A stretch of 64,000 nucleotides of DNA, taken from positions 1 through 64,000 of the forward strand of contig NZ_SZZN01000002.1 in the NCBI RefSeq assembly GCF_006125015.1, read 5' to 3'. Both the position numbers and the translations under genes were made by a program. Origin of the DNA: Roseovarius arcticus (GTDB taxonomy: Bacteria > Pseudomonadota > Alphaproteobacteria > Rhodobacterales > Rhodobacteraceae). Position 1 is the stretch's first letter, and every line of letters begins with the position of its first letter. Shown here in pieces: positions 17,047 through 26,587 of this stretch. Under the pieces are notes generated by a model, which was given only the letters and a program-made list of their open reading frames with translations, did no database searches and was not told the origin of the DNA.

Positions 17047-17633
17047 ACATGACCAAGGAAACGCCCGAGTTAGACACTGAATTGGAAGACCTGCCGCCGG
17101 ACCTGCGGTGGCGGGAATGGATGGGCCGGATCGAGGCGGTGATTTTTGCCAGTGCGGCACCGGTGCGCGCTGCGGATCTGGCGCGCGTTGTGGGGCAGGG
17201 CGCCTCGGTGGATGTGCTGATCGAGGATATCAAAGCGGACCTGGCCGGTCGTCCCTATGAGCTGGTCGTGGTTGGCGATGGCTGGATGATGCGCACGCGG
17301 GTGCGATTTGCAAGAGCGATACGCGCGGCGGCGGACGTGGGCGACCAGCTGGTAGACTTGAATGAATTCGAAGTCGCTGTGCTCGCGTCGATTGCCTATC
17401 ACCAGCCACTGACCCGCGATGGGTTGAAGGATATTTTCGGCAAAGATATCAACCGCGATCTAATCGCACGTCTGCGAGCGCAAGAGTTGATCACCACCGG
17501 ACCGCGCAGCCCGCGGGCCGGGGCACCCTATACCTATGTGACGACGCAGAAGTTCTTGGTGGTGTTCGGGATGGAAAGCCTCCGCGACTTGCCTGATCAC
17601 GAAGGGTTACAGGATGCTGGTCTGGCGAGTTGA
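17043..17633 (+). CDS. scpB: SMC-Scp complex subunit ScpB homologue
   Basis: A 196-aa double winged-helix protein of the ScpB family. MGRIEAVIFASAAPVRAADL opens the first winged helix. The second includes NEFEVAVLASIAYHQPLTRD, the counterpart of the strongly conserved ScpB QPI/V-T-R segment, and the terminal TTQKFLVVFGM matches the family. Chromosomal ScpB bridges the SMC condensin with ScpA. This copy lacks scpA and smc beside it and is instead coupled to DUF1403. The GTG at 17043 overlaps the DUF1403 stop; ATG 17049 is an alternative. Confidence 0.87.
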   Translation: MNMTKETPELDTELEDLPPDLRWREWMGRIEAVIFASAAPVRAADLARVVGQGASVDVLIEDIKADLAGRPYELVVVGDGWMMRTRVRFARAIRAAADVGDQLVDLNEFEVAVLASIAYHQPLTRDGLKDIFGKDINRDLIARLRAQELITTGPRSPRAGAPYTYVTTQKFLVVFGMESLRDLPDHEGLQDAGLAS

Positions 17634-17654
17634 CACGCAGAAGCTCATGTAGTG

Positions 17655-17735
17655 TGCAAATGGTGAGCTTCCTAATGAGCAAATGGTGAAGCTTCTAGTA
17701 GACAAATGGTGGACATTCTAATATGCAATCTGTGG
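17655..17735 (+). repeat. 23-bp iteron-like direct repeats
   Basis: The core CAAATGGTG begins at 17657, 17680 and 17703, and a diverged fourth copy (CAATCTGTGG) begins at 17726, giving an exact 23-bp period. The bases between cores are also similar (A-G-C-T-T-C-T-A-like). The array lies in the gap between scpB and the AAA ATPase gene. Such spacing is typical of plasmid iterons or a multi-site operator. Confidence 0.6.
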
Positions 17736-17797
17736 TAAGGAACCAGACCCCTCACACGGTATGTTTTCCACAAAGTTCGAAAGGGAAGCTCCGATCC

Positions 17798-19084
17798 ATG
17801 AGTGAAACAGAAGACTACCTGCCAAGACACCTCATTCCAGAGCTTGAAGATGCAATCGCATCAGCACGTGTGGTTAACCTCATAGGTCCGAGGCAGGTCG
17901 GCAAGACGACACTTGTAAGAGACTTGTTTGGCAATGGCCGTTTTATCACTTTGGATGACGCTGCAGTCTTGGCCGCCATTGAATCGGACCCAGAAGGGCA
18001 GCTCGCCAGTCTGATGGAAGACCTAGACCGCGCACCGCTTATCATTGATGAGGCTCAGCGGTCTAAAAAGCTGGCTCTGGCAATTAAGAGGGTTGTGGAT
18101 ACCAATCGGCGCAAAGGGCAGTTTGTCCTTACCGGATCCTCCAACGTATTTACGACCACTGACGTAGCTGACTCGCTTGCGGGCAGGATGCGCACACTTA
18201 AGCTCTGGCCCTTGTCAGTTGCCGAAGTCAAAAGAGCACCTGTCAGCCGCCTAATGGATTGGGCGATGCAAAAAGACCCGAAGCTAGGGCAAGTGGTTGA
18301 TCCAGAGCCGGTCAGCCGAAGTGACTACATTGATCTCATTCTGGAAGGTGGCTTTCCTGAAACCAGAACGCTGCCACTCAGATCCCGTCAGCGGCAGTAT
18401 CGGGACTATATCGACGCGGTCGTTGAGCGCGATGTGGCAGATATCACGCCGGTTCGGAAGCCAGATGCCCTGCGTATCCTGATAGACCAGATGGCGGCAC
18501 GGTCGGCTCAAGAGATCAACGCGTCCGAACTCGCCAAACTGACCAAGCTGCAGCGCGCTACGGTCGAACAATATCTAGATATCCTGATACGGTTATCAAT
18601 GCTCACCAAGCTGGGTGCCTGGACATCGGGTGAGGGCAAGCGGGAAATCAAGAACCCAAAATATCACTTCGCAGATTCAGGCATAGCCTGTGCCTTGCGC
18701 CGCTTCACTGAAGATACCTTTACCATCGACAACAATCCGCAAGCCCTCGGCGGTCTGCTTGAGAGCTTCGTTTTGAACGAGATCCAGCGTGCCGTCCCAA
18801 TGCAGGCCGCTGACTATCGGCTCTATCACTGGCGCAGTGCGGACCAGCGAGAGATTGACATCCTGATCGACGGCGGCAGCCATCTGGTCTGTGTCGAGGT
18901 CAAAGCTTCTGCATCAGTCAGCGGAGATGATTTCAAACACCTCAAATGGTTCTCAAAAGACGGACCCGGTCGTAGTCGGGCATGTACCGGCATCGTGTTC
19001 TATTTGGGTCAGAAAAAACTCACCTTTGGTGATAGAAATTTTGCACTCCCCGTGAGCGCCCTGTGGAGTGACATCAATGATTAA
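17798..19084 (+). CDS. AAA family ATPase with DUF4143 domain
   Basis: A 428-aa ATPase. P-loop GPRQVGKT is at residues 30-37, Walker B-like LIIDEAQR at about 86-93, sensor region FVLTGSSN, then the C-terminal DUF4143 part with the nuclease-like pattern REIDILID and VCVEVKA. Members are common as stand-alone genes in bacteria and are suspected toxins, regulators or nucleases; the function is unknown. The ATG at 17798 is preferred over 17723 because the earlier start lies inside the 23-bp repeat array and adds 25 atypical residues. Confidence 0.83.
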   Translation: MSETEDYLPRHLIPELEDAIASARVVNLIGPRQVGKTTLVRDLFGNGRFITLDDAAVLAAIESDPEGQLASLMEDLDRAPLIIDEAQRSKKLALAIKRVVDTNRRKGQFVLTGSSNVFTTTDVADSLAGRMRTLKLWPLSVAEVKRAPVSRLMDWAMQKDPKLGQVVDPEPVSRSDYIDLILEGGFPETRTLPLRSRQRQYRDYIDAVVERDVADITPVRKPDALRILIDQMAARSAQEINASELAKLTKLQRATVEQYLDILIRLSMLTKLGAWTSGEGKREIKNPKYHFADSGIACALRRFTEDTFTIDNNPQALGGLLESFVLNEIQRAVPMQAADYRLYHWRSADQREIDILIDGGSHLVCVEVKASASVSGDDFKHLKWFSKDGPGRSRACTGIVFYLGQKKLTFGDRNFALPVSALWSDIND

Positions 19085-19241
19085 GCCTTGGCATCCTAGG
19101 ACCTGCCTTGGTCTGCTCTCATCGTGACGCGGACCGAGAGCGTAGTTATTGAAAGTCGCAGAGATTTTCGCTGCTACTTTAGCGATAGTGATTGCATCGC
19201 AAATCACGCAATCTAGTGTGTTCCGAAAGAGGGTTTCGTTA

Positions 19242-20000
19242 ATGGCATCAATTCTAACGTTTTTTCGAGTTTTATTTTTTTTCGCGATTTATTTTTTGAT
19301 ATGCATGGTGGCCGTAGTGACTGTGTTGCAAGGCTGGCCCGTTGGCGGTCAAATGCTCTTTGCCTTTGGGTTGCCTATCTTGCTTGTGTGGTTGCAAGAG
19401 CGCAGAAGGGCACGGAAGGCGCTCAGCAAGCCGGATACGGTTGAAGATAAAAAACAGCGTAGCCATTCACCCAACATCGCGCCGCGCATTTCCGATAAAG
19501 AGATTGTCCGCAAACCTCCGATGAGCGCTGAGAAGCCAGCCGCATCTCCCCAACTGCCGCCTGAATTTCCAAAACAGGATCACGCTGAAATTGTGCGTGC
19601 TGGCCAGTCTGCGGCACCAGCACTTTCCGCCATTGCAACGCAGTATGAAAACGCGCGGCCAAAAGGACAAAAGACGCAAACGAATTCACGTAGGAGTGGC
19701 TGGATATCTGCGGCAGAGACAGCGACCGTTGCTGGACGAGATATCGGTGGAATGGTTTATGTCGGCACGCCGCCATTGCTCAATCAGCACGGCTATCAAG
19801 ACAAATGCAGAGCATTCATTGACCCGTCTCTTTCTGTCGCTAGGACAGGGGACGATAGGGCAGGGGAGGGCATGTCGTACTGGCCTGGGTACTCCGATAT
19901 TTCAGCACGAAGCAGGGCTACCTATCTTGAGTGGTTGGCAAGTGGCCGTTCTGACCCATCCTATAATCCGGGTTACATGTTTTTGTATTTTTACGGGTAA
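19242..20000 (+). pseudogene. TerB_N protein, N-terminal part (Shango sngA-like, interrupted)
   Basis: The frame begins MASILTFFRVLFFFAIYF, a membrane hairpin (two hydrophobic segments in the first 50 residues), then a Pro/Lys-rich linker. The first part of the TerB_N domain follows (YWPGYSDISARSRATYLEWL and PGYMFLYFYG). A TAA at 19998-20000 stops it, and the domain continues in the same frame (ERRFFVDQ) to 21761. The expected residue at the stop is Leu (TTA or TTG), so one base change explains it. ATG 19242 follows AAGAGGG; a longer start at 19149 is less likely. This would be the first gene of a Shango-type defence operon. Confidence 0.75.
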
Positions 20001-21761
20001 GAGCGGCGATTTTTCGTCGACCAATCCAACGCAGATGCAAAGGATATCATCGCGGAAGTTCGGAGATTGATTTCTCTTTATCCTGAAAACCATTCGGTGA
20101 AACGATACTTGGGTGAATTTCTTGATATCGCGACACTTGCCGAAACTGAGTTTGAGGCGCTGGAGCCGACCTTTGAACGCCAGGGTTGGGAGCTTCCATT
20201 TTCGTTGAAGTATGCGATTGGCGCGCGTCTCGATAAGGGAGAAAACCTGAGCGCAGACTGGGTCCTGAGCTGGTTGATTTGCCATCCAGAGAGCCATTTA
20301 CGCACGCCCGCTACGCGCTGTCGTGAAGAGTTTCTGGCGTTGTTCAAGATCCGGTTCGACGATCGCTTTCCCAATGGGCTAAAGGTCAGCAAGACGCGCA
20401 AACACCTCAAAGCAACGTATCGCGCAGCCTCAAGCGAGTTCGAGGGGACACTCAACCCAACAGCCGACGGCAAACCCGTTCCAGATATCTCCGGATTGCG
20501 AAAGCCGGTCGAGATTGCGCAGGAAGTCGCGGACGAAGTCATAGACGGCCTTGATAAGCTGAGCCGCTATCTTGGTCGGAACCCCGAGGGTCGCGGAAGC
20601 ATCGAAGCGCATGCCCTCTTGCCACTAGATCTGTGGACCCTGTTCCCATCGACAGAAATGGAAGCGCTGAAAGAGTGGGCGAGGGGGATCATGAAGAGCG
20701 GCGGACTTATTCCGCTGGCCGACGTGATCGAAAAGCTCGAAGGACAGCGCAGCACGAAAATTGGCAAGCGACAGCTAACAGGGGCGGCAGATGCTTTGGC
20801 GCGTCTTGGATTTGGGCTGGCACCTGATCCACGCTTTGCACTGCGTTCCCCGAAACCGGAAGAGCCTGTGGTCTTGTTTGATCTCGGCGAGCAGATCGAA
20901 AAGCTGGAAGATGTTTCGGCAAGTTATCAGACTGCGTTGATGGAGTTAGCTCTTGCCTCGTTTGTCGCCCATGCTGATGGGCGTATCGCCGAAGCTGAAC
21001 GCAATGCGTTGGAGGCTCAAGTTGCATCTGTTGAGGGGCTGAGTGAGCAGGAGCGCCACCGGCTTCAGGCAAATATGGTATGGTTCCTTGCTGTGCCGCC
21101 TGACATGACGCTGCTGCGCCGCAAACTCAAAGATGTTGGTGTGGAAGACCAAACGGCGATGCGTGCGGCCTTGGTGGGTGCGGCACACGCCGATGGTGTC
21201 ATCCAATCCGAAGAAGTCGCCAGTATTGAGAAGGTGTACAAGGCATTGGGTCTTGATCCGTCGCTTGCGTATTCAGACCTGCACGCTGGAGAAATTGCGG
21301 ATGCACCACGCACTGTTCGCGCGGCCCAGCCGGGCAATTCTGGAGAGGCCATTCCTGAGCTACAAAAGGCAACCGGGCCAGTGCTGGATGCATCGCGGAT
21401 TGCGGCTATTAGATCAGATACGGCGCGGGTGTCTTCTGTCCTTGGACAGATATTTGAAGCCGAGGAAGAAGCAGAAGAGGGCAGGGACCCCAAGGATGTA
21501 ACGCTGTTTGCTGGGCTAGATGCAAAACATGGGGCACTGCTGTTGGATTTGGTGGGTCAAGAGAACTGGACCGAGGACGCATTCGAGCAGCTTTGCGGAA
21601 AGCATGGATTGATGCCGTCAGGTGCATTGGAGGCCGTAAACGAGTGGGCCTTTGAGACTCATGATGAAGCCTTGCTGGACGAGTATGATGGATATGACGT
21701 GTCTCCGGAGATTGCGGATGCGGTAAAACAAAAATTGGAAGGGGAGGGGCGTCATGTCTAA
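20001..21761 (+). pseudogene. TerB/TerB_C protein, C-terminal part (Shango sngA-like)
   Basis: Continuation of the same reading frame after the in-frame TAA. The rest of TerB_N (RRFFVDQSNADAKDI) is followed by a central TerB-like helical domain (about 20935-21270) with two duplicated acidic motifs, ASFVAHADGRIAEAE and VGAAHADGVIQSEEV, typical of the metal-associated TerB fold. A TerB_C tail follows, to 21761. A restart on TTG 20067 would give 564 aa lacking the membrane anchor. The end overlaps the next gene by 8 bases, so the operon structure is intact. Confidence 0.75.
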
Positions 21762-23061
21762 ATTGAAGCCACGTGAACGCGATGCAATTGTTCAGGCTTT
21801 GCGGGCGGGGGTCGTGCCAAAACTGGGCCTGCGTCATATTCAGGTAGGACGCGTTCGCGAGATCGAAGAACTTGTGAAGGACATGGAACGTATCGCGGAC
21901 GGCGGCTCAGCCATCCGTTTCGTTATCGGGGAGTATGGATCAGGCAAGACCTTCTTTATGAACCTGATCCGTTTGGTGGCTTTGGAAAAAGGGCTAGTGG
22001 TGATGTTCGCTGATCTTGCCCCTGATAGACGTATTCACGCGACGGGAGGTCAGGCACGTGGCCTCTACGCAGAGATGGCGCGCAACCTGTCGACGCGCAC
22101 AAAGCCCGACGGCGGTGCATTGGCCAGTGTGGTTGAACGGTTTGTCAGCCAAGCCCACCGAGACGCCGAGGAAAAAGACGTGCCGACTGGCACCATTATC
22201 CGTGAGCGTCTGAGCCATTTCGAAGAACTCACTGGTGGCTTTGAATTTGCTGAGGTCATTCGCCGGTATTGGGAGGGCCACGAGAACGGGGATGACGAGC
22301 TCAAATCTGCAGCACTGCGCTGGCTGCGGGGAGAATTCGCAACCCGCACGGATGCACGTAAGACCCTTGGCGTGCGCACGATTGTCGATGATGCGAGCGT
22401 TTACGATCATCTCAAGCTGATGTCTGCTTTTGTGTGCGAGGCCGGTTACAAAGGGCTGCTTGTCGGCCTCGATGAAATGGTGAACCTGTTCAAGCTGACA
22501 TCGTCCCAAGCGCGCAATGCGAACTACGAGCAGATTCTGCGCATTTTGAATGACGTCCTTCAGGGCAGCGCGGAGAACCTTGGGTTTCTCATGGGAGGCA
22601 CGCCAGAGTTTTTGATGAACACGCGCCGTGGGCTTTACAGCTACGAAGCCCTGCAATCGCGGCTGGCAGAAAACACCTTTGCCCGTGATGGTCTTGTTGA
22701 TTTGTCGGGGCCGGTTGTGCGGCTGGCAAGTCTGACGCCAGAAGATCTGTTTGTTCTGTTGGCCAATGTCAGACGCGTCATGCAAGACGATGAAACGGCT
22801 TTGCCGGATACAGCGTTGGAAGCCTTTATGAACCATTGCTCAGATCGGATTGGAGAGGCCTATTTCAGGACGCCGCGCAACACGGTGACGGCCTTTGTGG
22901 ATCTGTTGTCGGTGTTGGAGCAAAACCCAGGCGTCGAGTGGAGCGATCTAATCGAAAAGATTGACGTTTCGGAAGACCTTGGCGAGGATATGAGTGAAGT
23001 AGAGGAAACGACTGGCGCTCAACCGAGCGGTGACGACGATCTGATCAGCTTCAAGCTCTGA
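21754..23061 (+). CDS. DUF2791/BrxD-like ATP-binding protein (Shango SngB-like)
   Basis: A 435-aa AAA-like ATPase related to the BREX protein BrxD. The P-loop GEYGSGKT is at residues 59-66 and a Walker B-type GLLVGLDEM at about 227-235. EFLMNTRRGLYSYEALQSRL and IGEAYFRTPRNTV are also family features. It overlaps the upstream TerB gene and lies 9 bp before the helicase, so the three are one operon. The set TerB protein, BrxD-like ATPase and helicase matches the Shango anti-phage system. Its mechanism is unknown. Confidence 0.85.
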   Translation: MSKLKPRERDAIVQALRAGVVPKLGLRHIQVGRVREIEELVKDMERIADGGSAIRFVIGEYGSGKTFFMNLIRLVALEKGLVVMFADLAPDRRIHATGGQARGLYAEMARNLSTRTKPDGGALASVVERFVSQAHRDAEEKDVPTGTIIRERLSHFEELTGGFEFAEVIRRYWEGHENGDDELKSAALRWLRGEFATRTDARKTLGVRTIVDDASVYDHLKLMSAFVCEAGYKGLLVGLDEMVNLFKLTSSQARNANYEQILRILNDVLQGSAENLGFLMGGTPEFLMNTRRGLYSYEALQSRLAENTFARDGLVDLSGPVVRLASLTPEDLFVLLANVRRVMQDDETALPDTALEAFMNHCSDRIGEAYFRTPRNTVTAFVDLLSVLEQNPGVEWSDLIEKIDVSEDLGEDMSEVEETTGAQPSGDDDLISFKL

Positions 23062-23070
23062 GCCTCGAGG

Positions 23071-25263
23071 ATGAGCAGCGCCTTTGACCAACTTGCCCGC
23101 CCCGTCCAGAAGTGGATCAGACAGCAGGGGTGGCGTGAGCTGCGCGACATTCAGGCGCGTGCAATTTGGACTATTTACGAAAGTGACAACGACCTCATCG
23201 TCGCGGCATCGACGGCTGGCGGCAAAACAGAGGCCGTATTTTTCCCGTTGATCTCTCAGGTGCTGGATGCGCCAGCAGAGGGTGGCGGGTTCGACGTGCT
23301 CTATATTGGGCCACTCAAGGCGCTCATCACCGATCAGGCGGGACGGCTGGAAGGCATCTGCCAAGAGGCGGAGCTTCCAGTGGTGCCGTGGCACGGCGAT
23401 GTGTCGCAATCAGTCAAAACGCGTGCGATGAAAAACCCCAAAGGGATACTATTGATCACGCCAGAGTCGCTTGAGGCATTGTTCGTACGTCGGGGCTTGG
23501 AAATCGCGCGCCTGTTCGGTGCGACCCGAGCTGTGGTGATCGATGAGTTGCACACTGTGCTCGATAGTGAGCGCGGGGTGCAATTGCGATCTTTGCTCAC
23601 TCGTCTTGAGTTGGCAATCAAAAGGCCCATACGCCGGATTGGACTATCTGCGACGCTTGGCGATATGGATCTTGCCCGCGCTTATCTGCGGCCTGACAAT
23701 GCGGAACACGTCACATTGATCGAAGCAGACGGCGGAGAAGCGGAACTGAAACTCCAGCTACGGGGATATCTGTCCGGTGGAGAAGACGACAACACCCCAT
23801 CTGCCACAGACGCTGTCGCAACGCATTTGTTCGCGCATCTACGGGGAAGCGATAATCTTGTGTTTGCCGGTGCGCGTCAACGTGTCGAGATTTACGCTGA
23901 CCGACTGCGCAATCTGTGCGAGCAAGAGCATCTTCCCCAAGAGTTTTATCCTCACCATGCCAGCCTTTCACGCGATCACCGCGATTTTGTTGAACGGCGC
24001 CTGAAAGACAGCAGCAAACCGACCACGGCTGTCTGCACGTCCACTTTAGAGTTGGGTATCGATATCGGTGATGTAACCTGTGTGGCGCAAATTGGCGCAC
24101 CTTTCACTGTCGCAGCCCTACGGCAACGTTTGGGGCGTTCGGGGCGCAGGGAGGGTCAGCCAGCCATCCTTAGACAATACGCGGTAGAAACGAGGCTTTC
24201 TTCGGATAGCAGCTTTGTGGATCGTCTGAGATTAGGCTTGATCCGGTCTATTGCGATGATTGATCTGTTGCTGGAGGGCTGGTGTGAACCACCCAAGCCG
24301 CAAGCGCTGCATCTGTCGACACTTGTCCATCAAATCCTTTCAGTGGTCGCGCAGCGGGGAGGGGCCCCAGCAAATGTTCTTTACAGCGTGCTTTGCCGCG
24401 AAGGGCCATTTCGCCAAGTCAGCACAGCAATGTTTACGGATGTGCTGCGCGCGCTCGGTCATCCTGAAACAGGGTTGATAGAGCAAACAGACGGCGGGTT
24501 GTTGCTGTTGGGGCAAACTGGGGAACGGCTGGTCGAGCACTATAGCTTTTATGCTGTGTTCAAGACCCCCGAGGAGTACCGACTGGTTTCAAACGGGCGG
24601 GATCTTGGGACATTGCCAATCGACAACATCCTTTCGCCGGGGATGATGCTGATCTTTTCAGGACGCCGCTGGTTGGTCCAGGAAATCCATGACCGTGAGA
24701 AGGTCATCATGGTCAAACCCGCCAAAGCAGGTGTGCCGCCTGTGTTCGGTGGTGACCCGGGCGAGATCCATGACAAAGTGATCGCGCGCATGTTCGATGT
24801 GTTGGAGGGCGATACCAAGCCCCTCTACATGGACGGGAATGCGCTTGAAATGCTTGAGGAGGCGCGGCTGAACTATGCGCAGATGGGGTTCAGTAATGCG
24901 CGCCTAATCAATTTGGGCGAAGAGACCTCAATCATCGCAACACGAGTAGGGACAATGAAAACGACAACCTTGGCGCTTGCGCTGAGAGGGTTTGGGTTTT
25001 CTGTCGAACAATATGATGGGTTCTTACAAGTGGAAGCGGGTTACGAAACCCGGCCACTAACCGAGGTTCTCAAGAGCATTGGAGAAGGTGAAGACGTTGA
25101 TCTATTTGCAGATGCTGGGAACCTATTGACCGAGAAGTTTCACCCGTATTTGACTCGCGAATTGTTGGAGCTGGATGCGATTTCATCAAAGCTTGAGCCA
25201 CTTAACCTAATCACAGTGGTTGAGACGATTTTTTCAAACCACAGGAAAGATGGACTCAATTAG
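23071..25263 (+). CDS. DEAD/DEAH-box helicase (Shango SngC / BrxHI-like)
   Basis: A 730-aa superfamily 2 helicase of the Lhr/BrxHI type. Walker A ASTAGGKT is at 46-53, the Walker B box DELH within AVVIDELHTVL, motif III SAT within IGLSATLGD, and motif VI QRLGRSGRR. A long C-terminal region follows. It should translocate on or unwind nucleic acid using ATP. Third gene of the Shango-like operon, intact. About 160 bp downstream an IS481-type element has inserted. Confidence 0.87.
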   Translation: MSSAFDQLARPVQKWIRQQGWRELRDIQARAIWTIYESDNDLIVAASTAGGKTEAVFFPLISQVLDAPAEGGGFDVLYIGPLKALITDQAGRLEGICQEAELPVVPWHGDVSQSVKTRAMKNPKGILLITPESLEALFVRRGLEIARLFGATRAVVIDELHTVLDSERGVQLRSLLTRLELAIKRPIRRIGLSATLGDMDLARAYLRPDNAEHVTLIEADGGEAELKLQLRGYLSGGEDDNTPSATDAVATHLFAHLRGSDNLVFAGARQRVEIYADRLRNLCEQEHLPQEFYPHHASLSRDHRDFVERRLKDSSKPTTAVCTSTLELGIDIGDVTCVAQIGAPFTVAALRQRLGRSGRREGQPAILRQYAVETRLSSDSSFVDRLRLGLIRSIAMIDLLLEGWCEPPKPQALHLSTLVHQILSVVAQRGGAPANVLYSVLCREGPFRQVSTAMFTDVLRALGHPETGLIEQTDGGLLLLGQTGERLVEHYSFYAVFKTPEEYRLVSNGRDLGTLPIDNILSPGMMLIFSGRRWLVQEIHDREKVIMVKPAKAGVPPVFGGDPGEIHDKVIARMFDVLEGDTKPLYMDGNALEMLEEARLNYAQMGFSNARLINLGEETSIIATRVGTMKTTTLALALRGFGFSVEQYDGFLQVEAGYETRPLTEVLKSIGEGEDVDLFADAGNLLTEKFHPYLTRELLELDAISSKLEPLNLITVVETIFSNHRKDGLN

Positions 25264-25415
25264 AGAAGTGACCATTCGGCACTTCTACGTCAAGGCCTGC
25301 TTTTGCAAAAGGCGTACGCGCTTCTGGCCAAAGCTATGTGTTCTACCAATTTAGATATTTGATGCCGAACGCGGTTTGAACCCAGTGCCGGACAGTTTTG
25401 CAATACGCATAATAG

Positions 25416-25421
25416 CTTACG
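25416..25421. repeat. Target-site duplication of the IS481 element
   Basis: CTTACG immediately left of the element, repeated exactly at 26481-26486 immediately right of it. Confidence 0.8.
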
Positions 25422-26480
25422 TGTTCCATCCCGGATGATCACATAAGCCCTCGGCGGTCTGCATTTTTCATGGCAAGATCGGTTCTGAGGGACATTCGGG
25501 ACGGGGTGCGACCATGCTGATCCATCTTCACAAGCAAGCGACGACAACGCCGAAGATCCGGGCTGCGATCCAAGCGAGTACGGAGCCTGCGCCTTTGCTG
25601 GCAGAGCGCTTCGGCATCACGGAGCAGACCGTGTATAAGTGGCGCAAGCGCGACAGCGTCGAGGATCGCAGCCATACGCCGCATCGGCTGCAGACAACGC
25701 TGACGCCCGCGCAAGAAGCCGTCGCCGTGGCGCTGCGCAGGACTCTGTTGGTCTCGCTGGACGACCTTCTGGCGGTGGTGCGCGAGTTCCTGAATCCAGA
25801 CGCTTCGCGCTCTGGTCTGGACCGCTGCCTGCGTCGGCATGGCGTAGGAAACCTGCGCGATCTCAAAGCCAAGGCAGCCGTGCCGAAACACAGCGCCTTC
25901 AAGGCCTACGTGCCCGGCTACATCCACATCGACGTGAAATACCTGCCGCAAATGGCCGATGAGGACCGACGCCGCTACCTTTTCGTGGCAATCGACCGCG
26001 CGACACGCTGGGTCTTCATCCGCGTCTTCAAGACCAAGACGGCGGCCAACGCCCGGCGCTTTCTACGTGACCTGGAACGCTCTTGCCCGCTGCGCATCCG
26101 CACGGTTTTGACTGACAATGGAAAAGAGTTCACCGACCGGCTCTTTGGTTTGCGCAAGCGCGCCGCGACAGGTGAGCACGAGTTCGACAAACTCTGCGCC
26201 GCTCTCGCTATCGATCATCGCCTGACACCGCCGAAGTCGCCTCAGACCAACGGCATGGTCGAGCGCTTCAATGGCCGCATCGAAGAAGTGCTGCAAAGCC
26301 ACCATTTCCGATCAGGCGAGGAACTGGAGACGACGCTGCACCGCTACGTCTGGCTCTACAACCAGCAGCTTCCTCAATCAGCCCTGGGCAGCAAGACGCC
26401 CTTGCAGGCGATGAAGGACTGGCACAAACTCAAGCCAGAGCTGTTCAAGAAACAGCCATACTACCTGCCGGGATGTGACA
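25422..26480 (+). mobile_element. IS481-family insertion sequence
   Basis: A 1.06-kb element with inverted ends, TGTTCCATCCCGG at the left (25422) and TGTCACATCCCGG as the complement of the right end (26468-26480). It is flanked by a perfect 6-bp target duplication CTTACG at 25416-25421 and 26481-26486. It landed between the Shango-like operon and the end of the OLD gene without damaging either. The clean duplication points to a recent, undisturbed insertion. Confidence 0.88.
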
Positions 26481-26587
26481 CTTACGAGGGGCAAATTCAT
26501 TATGCCAGTAACGCAGTCACAACCTTTTCTAGAACAGGAAATTTTCTACCAGCCTCCCAAGCAGACGACATTGAGGCTGCAACATAA
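25514..26587 (+). CDS. IS481-family transposase
   Basis: A 357-aa DDE transposase. An N-terminal helix-turn-helix (APLLAERFGITEQTVYKWRK) precedes an integrase catalytic core with Asp in IHIDVKYLPQ, Asp in VLTDNGKEFTD and Glu in PQTNGMVERFNGRIEE. The IS carries no stop codon in this frame. Translation runs over the right inverted repeat and 36 codons into flanking DNA, ending at 26587 antisense to the last residues of the OLD gene. This host-derived tail is an accident of the insertion site. Confidence 0.92.
   Translation: MLIHLHKQATTTPKIRAAIQASTEPAPLLAERFGITEQTVYKWRKRDSVEDRSHTPHRLQTTLTPAQEAVAVALRRTLLVSLDDLLAVVREFLNPDASRSGLDRCLRRHGVGNLRDLKAKAAVPKHSAFKAYVPGYIHIDVKYLPQMADEDRRRYLFVAIDRATRWVFIRVFKTKTAANARRFLRDLERSCPLRIRTVLTDNGKEFTDRLFGLRKRAATGEHEFDKLCAALAIDHRLTPPKSPQTNGMVERFNGRIEEVLQSHHFRSGEELETTLHRYVWLYNQQLPQSALGSKTPLQAMKDWHKLKPELFKKQPYYLPGCDTYEGQIHYASNAVTTFSRTGNFLPASQADDIEAAT

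Noticed and set aside
25330..25395. tRNA-like pieces (a TTGGTAGAAC-like and a GGTTTGAACCC-like stretch)
   Set aside because: The D-arm-like and T-arm-like pieces are in the wrong order for a tRNA on either strand and no acceptor stem forms.
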